From assembly GCA_037127315.1 (NCBI GenBank), contig JBBBDQ010001187.1, positions 1,208,501 through 1,272,500 on the forward strand: a stretch of DNA of 64,000 bases. The letters are read 5' to 3'. The DNA is from Ascarosepion bandense (Eukaryota; Mollusca; Cephalopoda; Sepiida; Sepiidae). Positions 20,548-30,869 of this stretch are shown here, piece by piece. The notes under the pieces are model-generated. The model saw only the letters and a list, made by a program, of their open reading frames with translations. It was not told the origin of the DNA and searched no databases. The first letter of the stretch is position 1. Each line of letters begins with the position of its first letter. The position numbers were made by a program, and so were the translations under genes.

Positions 20548-20971
20548 TTCGTTTGTTTTTGAGGCTTAACGACCTATCAATCCTTATGGGATCATAACCA
20601 GTGATTTTAGACATGGTTATTTTATTTTTACAACGTTTTTCTTTTCACGATTCATTGGGATTTGTTTTTAAGAGCAGGGCCCCCAAGTCCTACCCTTGTT
20701 ATTTAACCCATAACTGGAGAAAATGGACGGATTAATACCTTTCCCAAGGGTACCAGTGCTTAAGTGAGTGCAGGGTATTCAACTGGAAATCGAACTCGGC
20801 TCACCGATTTCTCTTTCCGAGCCGATATCCACTGCACTTCAACGCACATCCGTCACTATACGCTTACAGCACCTGGTATTCCCAAGCGGTCACCTATCTA
20901 AGTACTGACCAGGCTCAACGTTGCTTAACTTTGGTGATCGAGCGAGAACCGGTGTATTGAACGTGATAAGC
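20548..20971 (-). mobile_element. Composite 5S rRNA-tRNA SINE with 13-bp target-site duplication
   Basis: A 424-bp minus-strand insertion flanked by identical 13-bp repeats. Order: a 5S rRNA-like head (20971-20862), about 10 bases, a SINE family 1-like head and body with A box (GAAGTGCAGTGG) and B box (GTTCGATTTCC) (about 20852-20700), and a different tail (20700-20548) with a TCGTTAAGCCTCAAAAACAA end. That tail resembles the 3' end of the repeat at 43140-43575. Chimeric 5S-tRNA SINEs are known in vertebrates (AmnSINE type). Whether this is a family or a single chimera cannot be told from one copy. Confidence 0.75.
20862..20971 (-). rRNA. 5S rRNA-derived segment (pseudogene/SINE head)
   Basis: Minus strand matches the 5S rRNA core almost base for base: AATACACCGGTTCTCG, GATCACCAAAGTTAAGCAAC, GCCTGGTCAGTACTTAGATA, GGTGACCGCTTGGGAATACC and AGGTGCTGTAAGC. 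The internal control region of the 5S gene lies within it. The first 15-18 bases are diverged. It lies inside a retroposed unit with a target-site duplication, so it is not a working 5S gene. Confidence 0.85.
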
Positions 20972-21082
20972 CCCATAGCTAAAGAAAGAAGAGATTAGTT
21001 AATACCTTTCTTATTTGGGCGTAAGGGAATGAAACGAATTTGACTGGGATTTGATCACGGATCACTAATTTCTTTCTAAAAT

Positions 21083-21850
21083 AGGTAGCAATAAATAATT
21101 TATTTATAATTTTACTTAGCGCTAGCAAATCTTTGCTTATTGATGTTTGTATTTCTATGAAAATTTTCTTATTCTTTTAATACTTGGAACATTATTTGAT
21201 CCTGAAATATTTACGTAGTTATATATTGTTCATTGATCATATCTTTGTGAATATCGGTAATCTCACATGAACTTGGATTGTTCCAACATCGAATTCGAAA
21301 AGTTCAGAAGAGATCTTGGACTTCAATGAATATGATCTGATATGCTGACACAGCGAATACCGAAACATAAATGCACGTTCGTTGATGTCCTTATTTATTA
21401 CTTTTGGAGCTACATTGGCTCTCTGATACAAAACCCTATTTTGTTATTATTGTTCACCCTTCACAAGGCCCAAGGGCTTCTCAAAGCAGAGGTTTACTTA
21501 ACACAGATGTTATAAAGACAACTAAGGAGAGAGTAAATTTCACGAATTATTATGAAAGTAATTATTATAAACAAATATTGAGCTTGATATTGAGTATTGT
21601 TTAAGGTAGCATCCCAGTTCCACATTTATGAAAACCATGTTTTGTGAACGGAACGTCTTCTTTATCAATGCAATACAAGGATGAGTGAATCGACGTTTGT
21701 GGTGAAGCTGTTCTTAGCTATGAATGTCTGGAGTGGTAGAATCAGGAAATGTAAACTGAACTAACAACAACCATGAACCTAGCGCTAGTATAGAGAGAAG
21801 TTTTCCAGGTCCTGTCTGCAGAAAAGGTGTTGTGGCGGCAACAGAAATTT
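21083..21850. other. Unannotated spacer
   Basis: Two short frames (21237-21431 minus, 21404-21604 plus) show no recognisable domain. No gene supported. Confidence 0.4.
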
Positions 21851-21851
21851 T

Positions 21852-22260
21852 GTTTTTAATCATATCACCCCGAGCAAGGCGGTAACGCCACTGATGTGCA
21901 GGGGGCTACTTATGAGTGAAAAGATTGGAAAAGAGAAAGCCGGAAACCACATCAGAAACAGGAAACAAGCGATGGGCCTGTTCACCCGTTCAATAGACGT
22001 GGGTGGAGTGTGAACCGGGCGATAGTCTAGTCTATCTACTTCAATTGAAAAATAAGAGGAAAAGAATGGAAAAGAGTAAAAGATTGGAAAAGAGAAAGTC
22101 GGAAACCATATCCTAAACAGGAAACAAGGGATGAGCCTCTTCACCCGTTTAATAGGCGTGAGTGGAGTGTGAACCGGGCGATAGTTTAGTCTATCTACTC
22201 CAATTGAAAAAAAAGAGAGGAAAAGAATGGAAAAGAGTAAAAGATTGTAAAAGAGAAATT
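21852..22260 (-). mobile_element. SINE family 3, dimeric, with LINE tail
   Basis: Minus strand: two head-to-tail units of about 190 bp, each with GATAGACTAAACTATCGCCC, GGTTCACACTCCACC (B-box-like) and GGTTTCCGACTTTCTCTTTT, followed by one GTAGCCCCCTGCACATCAGT and CCTTGCTCGGGGTGATATG tail. The tail is that of the CR1/jockey-like LINE, suggesting mobilisation by it. Other copies: 41894 (dimer) and 61455 (monomer). Confidence 0.75.
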
Positions 22261-22354
22261 AGAGAATTACTTTGCAAATTAAACAATTCGTAACTCATTG
22301 CATTCTGGAAATACAAGTTTAGCTCTTACAAAATTAGGAAGTGTAATCTTCCTG

Positions 22355-22384
22355 TAGTCTTCTTCTTCTTCTTCTTCTTCTTCG
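22355..22384. repeat. (CTT)n microsatellite
   Basis: About nine CTT units. RTE-like elements here end in such a tract, but no RTE sequence is recognised next to it. Confidence 0.9.
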
Positions 22385-22584
22385 TCAAACACCGCAGTAG
22401 ACATCGAAAGGAACAACACGTGTGAGTTTCGCAAATCTCAATTAAAAAAAGCTGACTACCCTACCAAACACTCAGGTTTTATGCTGCGTATCCAAATTAA
22501 TACGGGTCTCGCTCTCAGTTGCTAAGTAAAGTACAAAAAAATAAATAAATAAAGACACAAAGAAAATAATATAGCTTTGTAATA

Positions 22585-22896
22585 GATGGTGGTGCAGGGG
22601 ACATCGACTCGGAACGTCCGATCTGAGAGAGCCGAGTTCGAATTCCACTTGAAATCCTTGCATTCACTTACGCTCAAATACCCATGGGAAAGGTATTAAT
22701 CAGTCTCTTCCTTCCAGTTATGGGTTAAATAATAGGACATATTTGGTTATATAGCCTTGGCTGGCAACCAGTCTACCGCAGGAAGCAATGCCAATCTACT
22801 GCGTGTAATCTTCTGCACAGTCAGTCATGTCTCTTTCGAGACATGATCGCCCAAAGTCTCTCTCACTTATGGCACTTAACTGACGGACTGACTGAA
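22585..22896 (+). mobile_element. tRNA-derived SINE, family 1
   Basis: Plus-strand full copy: A box TGGTGCAGGGG, B box AGTTCGAATTCC, GGGAAAGGTATTAATC, TTATGGGTTAAATAATAGGA, TCATGTCTCTTTCGAGACAT and cacttaactgac-type end. Confidence 0.88.
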
Positions 22897-22899
22897 TAT

Positions 22900-23458
22900 A
22901 TTCCCCTTACATCGATCGTAATGAATGCGGACAGTTACTTCAAGTGTGAACAGAAAAGTAGTGGCAAAGTTATGTTTCTACAGAAGGATGCTGAGAGTTC
23001 TATAGACAGAATTTGCAAAAAAAAGTTCAAATTCTGAAGAGTGGGAAAAAATGATAATAAGAAACTACTGGAATTGTGTATCATTTTTTTCACCCCATGA
23101 ATTCTTGGTTTCTCAGTGTGTGGAATATTGCCAAAACATTGTTGATACAGAATGACACAGAACTGAATACACGCTTGAATATTGTGTTAACAGAAGCCAC
23201 GCTGTGAGCAATCTATCTTTAAAATTGGCAGTTTCTGGTGATTGTCTCGATTTGCTTTTAGTGATCGACGTTCTGTTCTCTACCGAATTGAAATATCAGT
23301 CTTACCATTGAATCTGATTTGTCAATTTGTCATCTCTTTTATTTCATCAATGTCGCCACATCCTTTCAGCACTCTAAAGTATCTTGCATTTATATATTCT
23401 GTAATGACAGCCTAAACATTTCCTTTTATTTCATTATTCCTCGCACTTCGCGCTTAAA

Positions 23459-23460
<2 letters not shown>
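22900..23460. other. Unannotated spacer
   Basis: No supported gene. A reading frame at 23319 runs into the (CA)n repeat and is not credible. Confidence 0.4.

Positions 23461-23533
<73 letters not shown>
23461..23533. repeat. (CA)36 microsatellite
   Basis: Uninterrupted CA run of about 73 bases, followed by GTGTGTGTG, so the end can form a small hairpin. Confidence 0.98.
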
Positions 23534-23536
<3 letters not shown>

Positions 23537-23774
23537 TGTGTGGGGGGTGGGGAAATTTTCGTTATTATATATTTTATTTCGCGCATGCGCGTTATTGATT
23601 TTTACAACTGCACTGTATGACGCTGTTCACTCACCCAGAAATTTACAAACAGCTTGCGCTACTGATTTTCATTAGCACCGGGAGCTCAAATATGTGCATT
23701 TCAGAGTGATTTTGTGTTAATCTGACGACAGTGCAGAGGAATTTGAAAGAGAAGGTTGAGTTTAATTTTGATTT

Positions 23775-24045
23775 TCTTTTAATAGCTTCACCCCAATCAA
23801 GGCATTCCACCGCCACTATTGCGTTTGAGGCTATATAGGGGAAGGTAAATAGAAAGAGTGGTTATGTATAGGAAATGTCAGAAGTTGGGGTGATAGGTAG
23901 TTGGGAGGATGGGAAGCGTGTTTGAAAGAATGGAAGCGAGTTATTGTGTTAGGAGGTGTCTATTGACCTTACATTTAAACCCCTGGAGATTGTAGCCGTC
24001 GAGGAAGCAGTCATGTGGAAGGGAATTCCACATACGAAGGTATTT
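23775..24045 (-). pseudogene. CR1/jockey-like LINE 3' end
   Basis: Minus strand: WNSLPHDCFLDGYNLQGF and KCKVNRHLL coding end at about 24030-23950, then 3' UTR and a degenerate tail (CCTTGATTGGGGTGAAG, A/T-rich end) near 23780. The plus-strand frame at 23956 is its shadow. Confidence 0.75.
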
Positions 24046-24142
24046 GGACTGATAGCTAATGCCTCCATTTATCTTCACACAGCGCATCAGGCATCAGACT
24101 CAGTCCGTAGGTCTACATCATGTGTATTGAGGACGTAGTACT

Positions 24143-24448
24143 ATATATAGTCATCTGCAGACGCATTTGTTTTACTGTATCACAGCTCATCAGTACGGTT
24201 AGACAACCGATTGCTTTTTACCCAGGATTGAAACTCGAGTAAATTGGCCTCAGTTGGCGGTTGTACCTCTGAGATACGTGCGCTCGGTAGAAGGAGGCAT
24301 ACTTTTAGCGTGTATATTATCATTACACACGCCCAATAGCTGAGAATGTTCTAATTCAATGCTGAATGAAGGATCCATAGAAGCCTGAGTAGCTACTGTT
24401 TTTCAAAGTCTAACATTCTTCCCGAGTGCGCAATCAGGGTTTTTAAAG
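24143..24448 (-). mobile_element. Hammerhead-tailed tRNA SINE (family 2), minus copy
   Basis: About 305 bp with short (TA)n on both sides. Minus order: GCACTCGGGAAGAATG start, CTATTGGGCGTGTGTAATGA leader, A box TATCTCAGAGGTACAACC, B box GTTTCAATCC, then the tail at 24204-24147 with CUGAUGA, a perfect stem II (GCUGU/ACAGU counting G-U, loop GAU), AAAA in place of GAAA, and GUC. Confidence 0.78.
24147..24204 (-). ncRNA. Hammerhead-like motif, 24.2-kb SINE copy
   Basis: CUGAUGA intact; stem II nearly perfect; the second core reads AAAAC, one change from GAAAC; stem I CCGUA against UGCAG (four of five); GUC present. It complements the 18.7-kb copy: the bases broken there are intact here and the reverse. 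Confidence 0.6.
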
Positions 24449-24469
24449 CGTATATATATATGAGATTTT

Positions 24470-24920
24470 CCTCTCTTTCTGTACTCTGGTCAGCTTCTGA
24501 AATGCGTCATTAGTCATGCCAATGGGTCTTTCGATCTCAGTGTCAAAATTTCCATCCTCTGTCAAAACGTTTCCCAGGTAATGAAATTCATTTCTTTTTT
24601 TTTTTCTTCGACCTGTTTAGCATTTGATGGTCTTCTTATTGCTGATGAACATACATTCGGTTTTCTTGAAGTTTATGCTAAGTTCTTTATTCTCATTTTA
24701 TTTTATTGGCTTCTGTAGGATGGCCTTCATTATCTGCTATCAGCAACGTGTCACCCGCTTATCTTACATTGTTGAGATTGTGGCCGCCAATGACAACATT
24801 TAGCAAGGATTTTATTTTTGCCAGAATTGTTTCGTTGTATAGGTTGAATAGATCCGGTGAGAAAATCAGTAAATCAAGATATTTCAATTCAACGTTCATC
24901 GACTTGTTTAATGATTAATT
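24470..24920 (-). pseudogene. RTE-like LINE, reverse transcriptase fragment
   Basis: Minus strand reads FSPDLFNLYNETILAKIKS, then VVIGGHNLNN, an ADDTLLIADNE catalytic box region with a stop before it, and EFHYLGNVLTEDGNFDTEIE. It is the same family as 55949-58770. Both ends are missing. Confidence 0.75.
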
Positions 24921-25944
24921 CTTTTCTACGATTTATCAAACCACTGCATGTTCTTAAAAGCCAGGATATGTTTTTAAATTGCAGGATTCTTTGGAGATAA
25001 TAATGATGTAACAATACAAATCTTATTAATTAATCCATATTTGGAGGACAATATTTGTGAAAATGTTTTTAGAATAACCGTTAGCGCAACTTTCTGAATT
25101 TTATGAAATTTAGAAAAATTAAAATATTAAACTCTTCATATTTTTACTAGTTAAAAGAAAAACTAAATGGAGAATGTAATCATTAATTTTATTTTATTTT
25201 ATTTTATTTTTTGTCAAATAGTAAAAAAAAGAAAGAAACTATGATATTATTTGAAAAGAAATGATTTTATAAATAAAAATATAAGGGAACAATTTTCGGA
25301 TTAATGATTTTTTTAACAACAACTCTTTATATCATTTGAAAATTTTAATTAGAATAATTTATCAAGTTTTTAATCATTTAAAATTCTGTATTAATTTCAG
25401 CTTTTTGGTCATATTGAAGGGAAATTATATTTAATAATATTAATCGAAAAATCTTAATATAAATAATGAAATATTAATATTTTAGAAATAATTGTGTACG
25501 CTAACATGCTGATTTGGTAAATGCGGACGACCATTTAGGTACCTCCAAATTTCAGTATAAATTTTCAATCCCTGAATTTAAAAGGATATTTTAAAAATAA
25601 AAAAAACATTCTTGCAGATTTCATTTTAGATTTAATTAAAAGCCAAATGATTAAATTTATTATTTCCATTCAGTAAAACTTTTCGGTGTATTTCAGATAG
25701 AAATTGTATAAATTTGAAGTCAAATTTGATTTCAATTTCTTAAATTGTCTTAAAAACGGCCATTTTCTTAATTTTAAGAAATTTGCAAGCAAACAAACAT
25801 TTATCGATTTTTAAAATATTTCAAAAGATTTCTGATACTTTCTTTTAGCATAAATAGAAAATTGAAAGTTAAATTAAGCTGATTTAAAAAAGAATATTAC
25901 TTCCTTATAATATAAAAAAGTAATATCCAACAAATTATTAAAGA
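24921..25944. other. AT-rich spacer
   Basis: About 1 kb of very AT-rich sequence with a (TTTTA)n patch at 25188-25210. No gene or element recognised. Confidence 0.5.
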
Positions 25945-26292
25945 CTAGCAGTATAGCCCCGCGTTGCTCGGGTGTAATGAAAGCTTTAAAACTTATCCAT
26001 GGTCCAGGAGCTCAGATTCTTTGGACGTTGGTACTAAAGACTAAAAAGCAATAGTTGTTTCCAGTTAAAGCGAAACCGTAGACTGAAAGAAAAATGAATG
26101 AATGCAAGTCAAATTTTTATTTCCTTGTATCGATATCAAATAAGTCTTTTTCGTCGTAAACTGAATGTTGAAGGCTAAATAAGAACTACAATCATACCTA
26201 CATAGAGCCAAACTCGAAGCAAAAACTAAAATAAAAGTGCTGAGAAAATACAAACATACAGGCAAATAAACAGACACTCACAAATATCTTGC

Positions 26293-26334
<42 letters not shown>

Positions 26335-26451
26335 CGATTTTCTGCACTATTGTAAGAACTGCAACATTGAAAATTCTAAATATCGTTTCTTATGTCTTTG
26401 TGTATGAATGTATCAAATTTGATTAAAATCGGACCACTCTATAGGTAATGG

Positions 26452-26522
<71 letters not shown>

Positions 26523-26554
26523 GTTTCATTTATAAATAGGTTTAGATATATAGA
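25945..26554 (-). mobile_element. Non-autonomous Helitron-like element with clean A/T insertion site
   Basis: Minus strand, 610 bp. It starts TCTATATATCTAAACC after an A, and ends with a hairpin (CCCGAGCAACGCGGGG), a short spacer and CTAG followed by T. That fits insertion between A and T with no target duplication. Internal (CA)n at 26455-26520 and (TA)n at 26294-26331 sit at the same relative places as in the 14748-15517 copy. No coding capacity. Confidence 0.7.
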
Positions 26555-26559
26555 TTTGA

Positions 26560-27850
26560 TTGGTCGTGTTCATCTGATGGAAGTTTTGACAGATTCTTGA
26601 CTGATTTGGCGATGACAGGTTGTACGCATGCCCAAAAACGACAATTTTCATAAATCTAAGTGAAGTGACAAAACTCTTAAATTACGTAACCGTTTCAAAA
26701 TAATGACAATTTCAGTCTACCATAAATGAAAATAAGGTAAAAATATAATAAAATTAAAATTATTTTAAAAATAAATAGCATGAGTACGTCTATTAATCTT
26801 TGCAATTTTGGACTCGGAAATTTCGTTCCCAGTTAATTACTATATTAAATCCAATAATTACCTCAATACAGAATTTTACACGATTTTATACTATTATAAA
26901 TTATTATAATTAAAATGTAAAAAAATGAAACACTTCTTGTAAAAATTCGTTATTCATCAGAAAAATTTTATTTCTTAAGATAATAATGTCCTTAATATTA
27001 CTTATTTACAAAAAGAATTAAAAGCTTTTCTAATTAAGTAATGTCATAGTTTTATTGGATTGATTATCGTTCAATTGAGAGCAGATTTCCAGTTAAATAG
27101 CACAAATCTAAAAAAGGAGGTGATTCGCCATCTCCAATGACTCCTATTTTTAACAAAAAAATAATTTCAATAAACCTGAAGATTCTGTGCGGAATTTAAT
27201 GAAATTAAATAAGTTTAATTAAATAATTAATTAAATAAGTTTAATTAAATAAATTTAATGAAATTAAATAAGTGGGGGATAACACATTTAAAAATAATTT
27301 TTTACCAATATTTTCTAAAAAGAAACTTTTCATAAATAATTTCATTTATTTGTGAATAAGTTCTGAAAATTTCATTAAAATCGGATAATTATTTGATTTG
27401 TACAAAACTTTTCAAATTAATGTGTTTTCAACAAAAAAAAATGCGCAAAAAAACAATGTTAAACTCTGTAGAAGACGATGACGTAAGCAAAACAAGCATT
27501 CTAACCGAAATTTGGAACGTGTTAGAAAGGATTAAAAAATTAAAATATAATTAAAAAACTCTTTGGTTTTTCCTCTTAATATTAATATCAAGATTTTAAC
27601 GATAAAACTTTATTTTCGTTAAGTTTCTGGCGTTTTGCATTACGCTATGCTGTTTTTCCCTTGAATTAGTGGAGGTACCTGTATAATATTATTTTCTTCA
27701 ATTATATTTTACAGTGAAAGGATCCGTAGAGCACCATTAAATTTGTCGTGACCCTGTCAAATAATTCAACACAGTTACTGTCCGGTTAAAACACGGTTAC
27801 TTTCGGATTAAAATTGCATCTCTGTTATACTTTAAACTCATATATACTTT
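26560..27850. other. AT-rich spacer
   Basis: No gene or recognised element. A local repeat of TTTAATTAAATAA occurs at 27195-27275. Confidence 0.5.
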
Positions 27851-27856
27851 AAGTCA

Positions 27857-28170
27857 GGATGTGCGTTGTGGTGCAGTGAATATCGTCTTGGAACAAAAAA
27901 TCTGACAGCCAATTTCGAATTCCAATTGAATATACTGCGTTCACATACGCACAAATAACCTTTGCAAAGGTATGAATTCTTCAATTCTCCCTCCAGCTAT
28001 GGGTTAAATTGGAGAACAGATTGGATTCTATAGCCTTTGATGACAACAAGTATAGCACAGAAAATGAATGGCAACCTACTGCAGGAAAATTTTGTGCCAA
28101 GACAATCATGTCTCTTCAAGACATGATCACCAGAGCGTGTATCACGTATGGCAATTAACAGGCTGACTAA
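27857..28170 (+). mobile_element. tRNA-derived SINE, family 1 (older copy)
   Basis: Head GGATGTGCGTTGTGGTGCAG, B-box region TTCGAATTCC, body TATGGGTTAAATTGGAGAAC, tail CGTGTATCACGTATGGCA. More substitutions than the 29.6-kb copy. Confidence 0.85.
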
Positions 28171-29600
28171 CATTTTAAATCTGTAATTATTCGTCAAATA
28201 AAATTTTAGAAAATTATATTTAATTTTATGGAAGATTCTTTTAATAAAGACGATTACATTGCGATAAAGATAACTAAGGAAAAGGCGCTGATCAGCAGTT
28301 TAAATTATAAGATCTTTTTCCAGTAATTTCATATCAGTTTTTGAAATACAGGAAAGTTTTTTGCTGACTGGAAATATTAAATGTAATATATTACCTTGAA
28401 ATTACAAATTTCCTGAAATATTTGTCATTATTTCAATTTTCTTTTAATGTTTACGTTTCGCGTTTTATTGTGGAGGTCATTTTTAATTAATTTGCGTCAA
28501 GTTGAAAGTATGAATCGACATCGTTTTTCTGAAAAAACATTTTCTTGCAAAACCAATTTGTTATATATAATTTTCACGTCAGGGTCGATCAACCTTATTA
28601 TAACGCGTATATATTTGCGTGTCTATGTTTCTTACTTAGCTTTCAAATTACATTCTTTCATGTATCGTTGTCAGGAATACACTGAAGAAATTCTAGCTCA
28701 ACATCTGTGTAATGAAGTTAAGCATCATCTCATTTCTGGGATCTGCAAGATGACCTCTTTTAAATCGTCGGTGGCTACAGCTCCTCATAAAATTCATTGC
28801 TTTTTTATTCTGTTTTTAAATGTTAGCGCTTACTCGGGGGTAGTTTCTCTCTCGCTTGAATAAATCCGGTCATTGGTAGCTGGAAATTTTCATTTTTTCA
28901 TCTCTTTGTTTCTCATTGAATTTCTTTTACCATTATTAGTTCCAATAATCTAATCTTATGTTACCATAATTTGAGGCATGCAGCTATCATTACTGCTATC
29001 TTGCAATTTGATGTCACTAACCATTCTGGGGTCAATTACATAAAACTGCATATATAAGCGAAACTCTCCTTTAAGAGAATACGTATTGTTGTTGTGATGA
29101 TAGATTTAACCAAAAACCAAAAACAGAAAAACATTACTGTGATTAGCCGAAATCATTTGATAATTGGGATCTCACTGTGACAAAAAGAAAAATGGTAGAA
29201 TTTTGAGATCTCGTTTCTCTTTAAAATGTTTTTAATTAAGAATGATTGAATTCTTTGGATTATTAAATAACGAAGATAGACGGACACTAAATTAAGATTA
29301 GACAGTGTTACCGTTGTGACAAATATTGAATTTTATAAAGTGACGAAAGTACTCAAGAAAAATATATTTCTATATTGACAAACAAAAAATACGAAGGCCA
29401 ATAATAATGAGGCAATATGTTTCCTTCATAACTTGTTTTTGCTCAGCTGCTAATTTGAAATTTTATATTTCGTCTAAGTCTGAAATTCGAGGGAGAATTA
29501 TTATCTCTCAGTTGCGTCCCTATCATCGGACAATGAGTAACACTGTTTTGACTCTAACCTTCGGTGAAGCAAGGGAAAATTAAAACTGCAAGGTGCCTCT
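28171..29600. other. Unannotated region
   Basis: A 138-codon plus frame at 28447-28863 has no recognisable domain, biased low-complexity composition and no homologue I can name; I do not call it a gene. The rest is AT-rich. Confidence 0.4.
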
Positions 29601-29915
29601 GGATGTGCGTTGTGGCGCAGTGGATATCGGCTCGAAACGAGAAATCGGATGAGCCGAGTTCGAATTCCAGCTGAATCCATTGTATTCACTTACGCGCAAA
29701 TACCCTTGGGAAAGGTATTAATCCGCCCATTCCTTCCAGTTATGGGTTAAATAGCAGAACAGATTGGGTTCTATAGCCTTTGTCGGCAACCAGTCTACCG
29801 CAGAAAGCAATGGTAACTTAGTGCGGGATAATCTTCTGCACAGTCAGTCATGTCTCTTTCGAGCCATGATCGCCCAAGCGTGTATCACGTATGGCACTTA
29901 ACTGACTGACTGAAG
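29601..29915 (+). mobile_element. tRNA-derived SINE, family 1 (best-preserved copy)
   Basis: Closest to a consensus: A box TGGCGCAGTGG (perfect), B box AGTTCGAATTCC, CCCTTGGGAAAGGTATTAAT, TTATGGGTTAAATAGCAGAA, GGCAACCAGTCTACCGCAGA, CGTGTATCACGTATGGCACT then taactgactgactga. About 310 bp. Confidence 0.92.
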
Positions 29916-30194
29916 CTGCCACTTCCCGGGGAACGGCTGACCGTGTTTGCACCCAAAGTATGCGAGAGATAAAGGATCTGTAGTTCTACTGATCTCAGAT
30001 GACACAGGTTCTTTTTTGAGTTTTTTTCGTCTCGGTGGTGACAGCGGAGTAAATCAAACTTTATGCAATTAGGCTGCCTTTTTATTTAAAGTTTTACTCT
30101 GTTAGTTCCAAGATATCCGGTAGCAGGGTCTCTAATCAAGATTTTTTGATAAGCATATAACCATTTTTTAATTCCTGTTGTTTTCAGGTTCACT

Positions 30195-30290
30195 GTTACA
30201 CGGCGTTGTAGCATATGGTCGGGTCTCAGCTAGAGGCAAATATTTAACTCCTACCCTGGGTTCAAACAGTATGAAAGTATAGAAATATAT
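30195..30290 (+). repeat. Repeat family 6 fragment
   Basis: GGGTCTCAGCTAGAGGCAAA and the following AACTCCTACCCTGGGTTCAA match 51245-51290 and the reverse complement of 43395-43440. Confidence 0.5.
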
Positions 30291-30339
30291 TTTTATAGTA
30301 AAAATATCAGCAATACGTTTCTAAAAGAAAGAAAATATT

Positions 30340-30675
30340 AACAGCAATATATTTTGGTAAAATAAATTACGAAGGAATCTACATTATTCGGATTATTGTC
30401 CTCATCTTTGTTGCCATTTGTATGACGTTTCGGCCGTTGTACGCTCAGGCCTTCTTCAGGTGCTAGGAATTTTGAACTGAACTCTTTACTACAATCACTG
30501 TGGTATATCATTCTCTTTCCTTGCGTAAACTCTCTATTGGAAGTCATGAGTTATTTCCCTCTAACCCTGCAAGTTACTTGTTCACCACTGCTGTAGTCTG
30601 GTATTGAACTCACAACTCTTTGGGTCAAGTCACACGAACTAACCAACGTCTATATCCACTGGGCCATGTGTCCTA
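30340..30675 (-). mobile_element. tRNA SINE family 5 with CUGAAGA hammerhead tail, full copy
   Basis: Minus strand. Head: perfect A box (TGGCCCAGTGG, about 30665) and B box (GAGTTCAATACC). Body: GTAACTTGCAGGGTTAGAGG, ACCACAGTGATTGTAGTAAA. Tail: CUGAAGA at 30453-30459, GAAA at 30428-30431 and GUC at 30424-30426. About 335 bp. A head-to-head partial copy starts about 20 bp away on the plus strand. Confidence 0.75.
30412..30475 (-). ncRNA. Minimal hammerhead-like motif, SINE family 5
   Basis: CUGAAGA, then stem II GGCC/GGCC with a 12-base loop, then GAAA directly followed by CGUC. Stem III would be only A-U and C-G with no loop, the minimal form that would have to act as a dimer. Stem I pairing is partial (CAC against AUA here, better with GUA in the partner copy). 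Confidence 0.5.
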
Positions 30676-30694
30676 ACGGACAAGAACAGCTGAA

Positions 30695-30865
30695 TTTGCA
30701 GGGTTAGTGGAAAAACTCATGACTTCTAATCGAGGCTTTACGCAAGTAATGAGGATGATATACCCTAGTGATTGTAATTAAGGGTTCGGTTGGAAATTCC
30801 TAGCCCCTAAAGAACGCCAGCGCATACAACGGCCGAAACGACGTACGAATTTTGAAGATCTTGTT
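30695..30865 (+). mobile_element. tRNA SINE family 5, 5'-truncated copy
   Basis: Plus strand: TTGCAGGGTTAGTGGAAAAA, CCCTAGTGATTGTAATTAAG, then the degenerate tail CUAAAGA, CAACGGCCGAAACGACGTAC. Head missing; inverted relative to its neighbour. Confidence 0.65.
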
Positions 30866-30869
30866 GGCA

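Larger units (their letters stand above)
20371..21082 (-). mobile_element. SINE family 1 split by a 5S-headed composite SINE
   Basis: The outer SINE occupies 21082-20972 (head and body, B-box-like GATCAAATCCC) and 20547-20371 (rest of body and tail). The two parts join at CCCATAGCTAAAG, which is present on both sides of the insertion (20535-20547 and 20972-20984). Confidence 0.8.

Noticed and set aside
20862..20971. Functional 5S rRNA gene
   Set aside because: It is inside a retroposed unit with a 13-bp target duplication, and its first bases are diverged.
22355..22384. (CTT)n tract as the tail of an RTE-like LINE
   Set aside because: No RTE coding or 3' UTR sequence is recognisable beside it.
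23956..24138. Plus-strand 60-codon frame
   Set aside because: Antisense of the LINE C-terminus at 24045-23775.
28447..28863. 138-codon frame considered as a gene
   Set aside because: No domain, no codon or context support, AT-rich surroundings.
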